Source: a virus. Taken from it: a stretch of DNA of 28,185 nt. Positions within the stretch are counted from its first letter, which is position 1. Each line of letters starts with the position of its first letter. The position numbers were made by a program, and so were the translations under genes. Location of the stretch: the IMG/VR virus record IMGVR_UViG_3300032282_005895, positions 1 through 28,185 of that record; one strand, written 5' to 3'. Below the pieces are notes generated by a model that searched no databases, was not told the DNA's origin, and saw only the letters and a program-made list of their open reading frames with translations. Positions 24,652-28,185 of this stretch are shown piece after piece.

Positions 24652-25416
24652 TTATACCGTGGTGTTTAATTCAGCAAAAAATTCCGTAACAAAATCTCGA
24701 ATGAAAGCAGGGTCTATGATTTTAACAGACCGTTTGGATTCATTGAGTTCCGATTCATATTCATAAATTGTCACCGGATAATAGTTTTCCGGAACAGGGT
24801 CAATCGTATCCACCACATATCCCGTATCAATATCACGGTATTCGTAGATGTCATCTTTAGAATTATCAGGATATTTCAAGCTAATTTTTTCTAAAAGTTG
24901 AATTTCACTTACTGGCCATTCTTCTCGTGGATTAATGATATTATTCGCGAGTAAAATCGTCCAATGATAATAGGGAGTGTTATAAAATTTCATAGAGACG
25001 ATTTCTGGTGTTTCACCTTCTGTGACCGTATAGGGCATCAAAATAGAAATACTATTCGTGTAGCGTTCAATCACTTTCACACGACGAATAAAATCCGTAA
25101 TGATATGGATATTATCATATTGTGTCGGTCGAAATGTTCTGGCAGTTGCGGATTGTTCAGTTATGGTATGTTGACATGGACTATCGATACGAAGAATCGT
25201 ATTACTCATAATCTTTGCGACATGACCAATCTTAGTAAATACGCCATCGATGGTCACATACAACTCATCGCCCACTACAATATCCAATAAAAATTGGGTG
25301 CTGGTTCCATACACATATGAAGTTCCACTCGTAGAACTAATTGTTCCGGATATAGTGGTATCAGCATGTGTATATACGGTAATCGGTGCCGCTAATTTGG
25401 GAAATTGATTAAACAT
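24652..25416 (-). CDS. 53: Baseplate wedge protein gp53-like with an extra N-terminal beta module
   Basis: The protein has 254 residues against 196 in T4. From about residue 95 it matches gp53: ERYTNSISILMPYTVTEGET, then VSMKFYNTPYYHWTILLANN and INPREEWPVSEIQLLEKI. The motif 'YNxPxYxWxxLLxNNIxxPxxxWP' is the family hallmark. Near the C-terminus are SVKIIDPAFIRDFVTEFFAE. The first about 90 residues form an all-beta add-on (TTISGTISSTSGTSYVYGTS, FLLDIVVGDELYV, NTILRIDSP) not present in T4 gp53 but common in phage tail proteins. Gp53 completes the wedge and lets wedges join around the hub. The start shares one base with the gp48-like stop. Confidence 0.88.
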   Translation of the reverse strand: MFNQFPKLAAPITVYTHADTTISGTISSTSGTSYVYGTSTQFLLDIVVGDELYVTIDGVFTKIGHVAKIMSNTILRIDSPCQHTITEQSATARTFRPTQYDNIHIITDFIRRVKVIERYTNSISILMPYTVTEGETPEIVSMKFYNTPYYHWTILLANNIINPREEWPVSEIQLLEKISLKYPDNSKDDIYEYRDIDTGYVVDTIDPVPENYYPVTIYEYESELNESKRSVKIIDPAFIRDFVTEFFAELNTTV

Positions 25417-26591
25417 TAGTAGTTATTTTTTTTAATTTGGTCGGCAGTTAAGGTAACAATTTCCTTAAATGTTAAAGTCATAACAATTTCCGAAGGCATA
25501 CCTTGAGTTCCTCTAAATGTAGTAAAATCGCCTTCTCCATATGTCACGTTCATGTTGGTGAGCACACAGTCTAAAATTTTATGGACATTTTGATTCTGTG
25601 AATTTTCATACATATATGATAATGAAAATTCAGAGGGATAAATCAGATAATATGCTTCAGGGTCAAATGTTGGTAACATATGTTGTTTCAATGTATTAAT
25701 AATAGCCATCACAGTTTGTGCTTCCTGAATACTTTCTGGAAGAAACTTATAGGTGAATGCAAATTCACGAAATTCTACTTGTTTGAATATCTGTTCTCGA
25801 TATGGATTGCGAATTTTTCCTAATGCTTTTCTGGTGGCATCGCCAATGTTACCAATACCTGCTGCATCAGCCGCTGCTCCTTTTATGCCTGAAGCAGAAT
25901 TTCGTAATGTTTCTTGGGCAATATCTGTTAGATTATTTTTTATTCCTCCAGAGACTACCGTTAGACCAAAATCCATGGCTTCCCATACTGTTGAGTATGT
26001 CGCACTGGGAGGTGCTTGAATTCCCAATCCAATAATCGTAGAAAGTGATACATATCCATTAGAGGGCTGTGTATACTTTGATACGGCACCATTTAGTGCT
26101 CCGAGTCCAATACCCGCTGCTCCACCTAGAAGTCCCCCTATTACTGAAAATTCGGGACCTGCAATTTTTGCTCCTAAATTTGCTCCTGCGGATGTTATTC
26201 CAATTTGACCCGTTAAGGCTGTTAATTCACCACTTTGTTTTGTACTTATTCTTCTATTTTTTGTATTTTCATCTTCATACGGCTTTGATACATTATTACC
26301 GAGTCCTAGAGGTGCTACCGCTTGACTACGTACTCGTATTTCTATTTTTAACCAATGAGGTTGTTCCGAAGATGAGATTTTTAAAGGATAACTTAGACGG
26401 CTAATGTTATAGGAAGGAGTTTTTGTAGAGGTAACATCTCTCCCGCCTGAATTTGCGATGGCTCGTCTATCTATAGCAGATAATTTAGACGTATTTAAGC
26501 CAGGGATTTGTTCAGGTGGCGCAAGTGGTTGACTTGCCGCTGCTTCTTCAGGAGTAGCAGGTCTTGCAAATAGACCTTGTGGTATAGTCAT
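25416..26591 (-). CDS. 48: Baseplate tail-tube cap protein, gp48-like
   Basis: The protein has 391 residues (T4 gp48 has 364). The C-terminal 120 residues contain VEFREFAFTYKFLPESIQEA, TLKQHMLPTFDPEAYYLIYP with SEFSLSYMYEN, CVLTNMNVTYGEGDF and PSEIVMTLTFKEIVTLTADQ. This is the tube-type beta fold used by gp48, gp54 and gp19. The N-terminus is Pro/Ala-rich. Residues about 126-170 are a Gly/Ala-rich apolar stretch (IGGLLGGAAGIGLGALNG) like a glycine zipper. The protein should cap the hub and start the tail tube. It is the first gene of the minus operon, 35 bases after an exact late promoter, with CAAGGAC as ribosome-binding site. A gp54-like identity is possible, but the gp48 length and the position beside gp53 fit better. 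Confidence 0.75.
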   Translation of the reverse strand: MTIPQGLFARPATPEEAAASQPLAPPEQIPGLNTSKLSAIDRRAIANSGGRDVTSTKTPSYNISRLSYPLKISSSEQPHWLKIEIRVRSQAVAPLGLGNNVSKPYEDENTKNRRISTKQSGELTALTGQIGITSAGANLGAKIAGPEFSVIGGLLGGAAGIGLGALNGAVSKYTQPSNGYVSLSTIIGLGIQAPPSATYSTVWEAMDFGLTVVSGGIKNNLTDIAQETLRNSASGIKGAAADAAGIGNIGDATRKALGKIRNPYREQIFKQVEFREFAFTYKFLPESIQEAQTVMAIINTLKQHMLPTFDPEAYYLIYPSEFSLSYMYENSQNQNVHKILDCVLTNMNVTYGEGDFTTFRGTQGMPSEIVMTLTFKEIVTLTADQIKKNNY

Positions 26592-26598
26592 CTAAATA
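26591..26598 (+). promoter_or_regulatory. Possible late promoter for gp4 (one mismatch)
   Basis: TCTAAATA differs from TATAAATA at one position. It lies 34 bases upstream of the gp4 ATG, mirroring the exact minus-strand box at the other end of the same 41-base gap. Confidence 0.4.
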
Positions 26599-26625
26599 GT
26601 CCTTGATAAGTTGTTGACTTTCAAT

Positions 26626-26633
26626 TATTTATA
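26626..26633 (-). promoter_or_regulatory. T4-type late promoter for the gp48-gp53-hub operon
   Basis: An exact TATAAATA on the minus strand, with the predicted transcript start about 28 bases before the ATG at 26591 and an AAGGA ribosome-binding site in the leader. The box overlaps the first base of the divergent gp4 start codon. Confidence 0.8.
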
Positions 26634-27100
26634 TGACCTATACTAAAGATACCTACCGAGGTTTTTTCCAGCCTCAAAATCCCCACAAATACCTCGGCAA
26701 CCTATCACAAATTGTGTATCGGTCCAGCTACGAGGTACGTTTTATGAAGTGGTGTGATTTAAACGAAAATGTCTTACAGTGGGGGAGCGAAGAGGTAATC
26801 ATCCCCTATATTAGCCCTGCTGACAATAAAACCCATCGCTATTTTGTCGATTTTTTCATCAAAATCAAGACAAAGGATGGGTCTATTAAAAAGTATTTAG
26901 TAGAGGTGAAACCCTATCGGTTTACCCAAGAGCCTGTCACGCCCAAGCGCAAAACAAAAAACTTTATTAATGAGGTGGTGCAGTGGGCGGTGAATAACGC
27001 TAAGTGGAACTCTGCACGGAAGGTAGCATCCACTATGGGATGGGAATTCATGCTTATCACAGAGAAGGATTTGGGTCTCTTACAGACACAGCATAAATAG
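26633..27100 (+). CDS. 4: Head completion protein gp4 (TnsA-like nuclease fold)
   Basis: The protein has 155 residues (T4 gp4 has about 150). It shows TYRGFFQPQNPHKYLGNLSQ, IVYRSSYEVRFMKWCDLNEN, LQWGSEEVIIPY, HRYFVDFFIK and KKYLVEVKP. Candidate catalytic residues of a PD-(D/E)XK nuclease are E34, D73 and E91-V-K93. The family is known both as gp4 head completion protein and as a TnsA-N-like endonuclease. In T4 it acts after DNA packaging, before tail joining. It is divergently transcribed from the gp48 operon. No ribosome-binding site is visible before the ATG, yet the family alignment begins right at this methionine. Confidence 0.92.
   Translation: MTYTKDTYRGFFQPQNPHKYLGNLSQIVYRSSYEVRFMKWCDLNENVLQWGSEEVIIPYISPADNKTHRYFVDFFIKIKTKDGSIKKYLVEVKPYRFTQEPVTPKRKTKNFINEVVQWAVNNAKWNSARKVASTMGWEFMLITEKDLGLLQTQHK
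27092..27099 (+). promoter_or_regulatory. Possible late promoter in front of the gp2-like gene (one mismatch)
   Basis: CATAAATA overlaps the gp4 stop codon and differs from the late consensus only at the first base. It precedes an 82-base gap in which I see no other signal. Confidence 0.4.
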
Positions 27101-27182
27101 TATATGTGGTTTTCTATTTAACCCCACATAGTGAAGTTAACACCCTGTCAAGTGCTTGTCAAGCCCTATTTTCATCAAAATC

Positions 27183-27773
27183 ATGAAATCTGCCAATCCG
27201 TTTCATCAAATCCAGATAGATACCAAAAATGGAAAGGAGCTGAAATCCTACCAGTGGTATGTCGCGCAGATACGAAAACTGGGCATGTCGCAGATGACCG
27301 GAACAAAAATGCTCAAGTCTGAGATGGGCGAAATTGTTCCCAAAATCAATGTTGGGGAGATGTATCTGTATTACTATCAGCCCAAGTTGAAGAACGTCCT
27401 GCCCTATTATGATACCTATCCCTTGGTGTTCCCGTTTCGGAGACTTCCAGATGGATTCATGGGTATCAATCTGCATTATTTGCCACCCATGCTTCGAATG
27501 AAGCTTCTGGGACGGCTTATGCAATACACGACAGATGATACGTTAACGGAAACGACTCGCTTAAGGCTATCATGGAACGTCATCAAAAACACAGCCAAGC
27601 TGCCCGAAGCCGCCCCGTGTATAAAACGCTATTTGTCCTCTCACATTCGGTCTCGTTTCCTTCGAATTTATCCTACCGATTGGAAGGCTGCGATTTTCCT
27701 TCCTCTTGAAAACTTCCAAAAATCTTCACTCCGTGTCATCTACAACGATTCGAAGGATATCATAAATGCCTAG
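27183..27773 (+). CDS. Conserved T4-like phage protein, possibly DNA end protector gp2-like (196 aa)
   Basis: I start it at the ATG at 27183; an upstream TTG at 27156 is in frame but has no better context. Segments are LKSYQWYVAQIRKLGM (about 20-35), LYYYQPKLKNVLPYYDTYPL (about 62-81) with VFPFRRLPDGFMGINLHYLP (82-101), and CIKRYLSSHIRSRFLRIYPT in the last third. I recognise the 'YYDTYPLVFP ... GFxGINLHYLPP' pattern from environmental T4-like phages, where the protein lies beside gp4. There it is often labelled DNA end protector (gp2), but I cannot verify that link from the sequence. It lies between gp4 and a tube-type protein, so a role in head or tail completion is likely. Its stop overlaps the next start by 8 bases. 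Confidence 0.75.
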   Translation: MKSANPFHQIQIDTKNGKELKSYQWYVAQIRKLGMSQMTGTKMLKSEMGEIVPKINVGEMYLYYYQPKLKNVLPYYDTYPLVFPFRRLPDGFMGINLHYLPPMLRMKLLGRLMQYTTDDTLTETTRLRLSWNVIKNTAKLPEAAPCIKRYLSSHIRSRFLRIYPTDWKAAIFLPLENFQKSSLRVIYNDSKDIINA

Positions 27774-28185
27774 TATAACAGATTTCCTTTCTCTAGTGCG
27801 GCAAAAAGGGTTGGCGAGAACTGAAAAATTCTCTGTACAAATAACAGGTCCAGCATCATTTGGCAATACAAATGACATTTCCTTACTATGTGAATCGGTT
27901 GCTATTCCCAAGTATGACATTGGAACTAAAGTAGCTCGCATCAACAATTTGAATATTCAACGACCCTCAACAGTTGAATTTGGTGGTGGTGCTGCGGGTG
28001 AAGGGGCAACTCTTGTGTTTTTTATGGATAGTGAATGGAAAACCAAGCGGTATTTTGATGACTGGATGAATAAACTTGTGGATAGAAATCGGTTAGTAGG
28101 AGAATATATAAATTCTACCGGAACCATAGATATCAATGCTATTCATGAAGGACCATTGACGGCAAAAAAGACTTCAACGTATGAA
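27766..28185 (+). CDS. Tail-tube-type protein, gp54/gp19-like (runs off the right edge)
   Basis: The frame is open from the ATG at 27766 to the window end (140 codons). It contains LARTEKFSVQITGPASFG, ISLLCESVAIPKYDIGTKVA (38-57), ATLVFFMDSEWKTKRYFDDW (81-100) and MNKLVDRNRLVGEYINSTGT. The order 'F-x-V-x-I ... C-E-S-x-x-I-P ... F-x-M-D-S-x-x-x-x-R-x-F-D-D-W' is that of T4-like tail-tube proteins (gp19) and the baseplate tube initiator gp54. As it is encoded with gp4 rather than with a sheath gene, gp54 is my first choice, but the missing C-terminus and neighbours leave gp19 open. The start overlaps the previous gene by 8 bases. Confidence 0.75.
   Translation, partial: MPSITDFLSLVRQKGLARTEKFSVQITGPASFGNTNDISLLCESVAIPKYDIGTKVARINNLNIQRPSTVEFGGGAAGEGATLVFFMDSEWKTKRYFDDWMNKLVDRNRLVGEYINSTGTIDINAIHEGPLTAKKTSTYE

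Noticed and set aside
27156-27182. TTG start adding nine residues to the gp2-like protein
   Set aside because: No ribosome-binding site supports it and the ATG at 27183 is the simpler choice. The extension cannot be excluded.
27131-27322. A + strand frame starting with GTG before the gp2-like gene
   Set aside because: It overlaps the conserved gp2-like frame, which has family motifs; the GTG frame has no recognisable sequence.
28110-28117. TATAAATT on the + strand as another late promoter
   Set aside because: It has a mismatch at the last position, lies inside the tube-type coding sequence, and no start codon following it is visible in the window.

Overview
The window is a piece of the late structural region of a T4-like contractile-tailed phage (myovirus). 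It carries recognisable T4-type baseplate and tail genes (gp48-, gp53-, gp27-, gp5-, gp25-, gp6-like and the head-completion protein gp4). It also has marine/cyanophage-style peripheral baseplate and fibre proteins in place of T4 gp7-gp12. Genes are tightly packed, with TAATG or ATGA stop/start overlaps, and exact T4-type late promoter motifs (TATAAATA) sit in the few real gaps. The base composition is A+T-rich. The host cannot be read from the sequence. The closest style I know is environmental T4-like phages (cyanophage and related lineages).

Layout from right to left, the direction of most transcription. On the + strand at the right edge (26.6-28.2 kb) lie gp4, a conserved protein possibly equivalent to gp2, and the start of a tail-tube-type protein. 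They diverge from the minus-strand operon, which runs from about 26.6 kb to the left edge. Its first part is the hub and inner baseplate: tube cap gp48-like, gp53, hub gp27, a stand-alone gp5 OB-fold protein, and a separate long spike protein with the gp5 needle plus a C-terminal M15-type peptidase. These are followed by the wedge proteins gp25 and gp6.

Next come three large peripheral virion proteins. The first has 1483 residues, a conserved phage N-terminal domain, a jelly-roll-like region and a tail of mucin-like Thr-Pro blocks alternating with cysteine-rich modules. The second has 1311 residues (DUF4815 type) and the third 713 residues. A small coiled-coil protein closes this group.

Between 2.1 and 6.8 kb the operon is interrupted by a four-gene glycosyltransferase cassette: a GT60-type polypeptide GlcNAc-transferase-like protein, a GT34-like DxD enzyme, a third glycosyltransferase-like protein, and an HtrL/YibB-GT-A fusion. 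A zinc-ribbon-like protein follows. The left end holds two small structural proteins and the start of a tail fibre gene.

The most striking idea is that the cassette glycosylates the phage's own Thr-Pro-rich baseplate protein. GT60 enzymes are known to modify Thr or hydroxyproline of polypeptides, and this operon contains about 370 residues of Thr-Pro repeat. That link is inference from co-location and family knowledge, not something the sequence proves. There is no gene-free stretch longer than 300 bases, and I saw no tRNA, CRISPR array, insertion sequence or convincing terminator.
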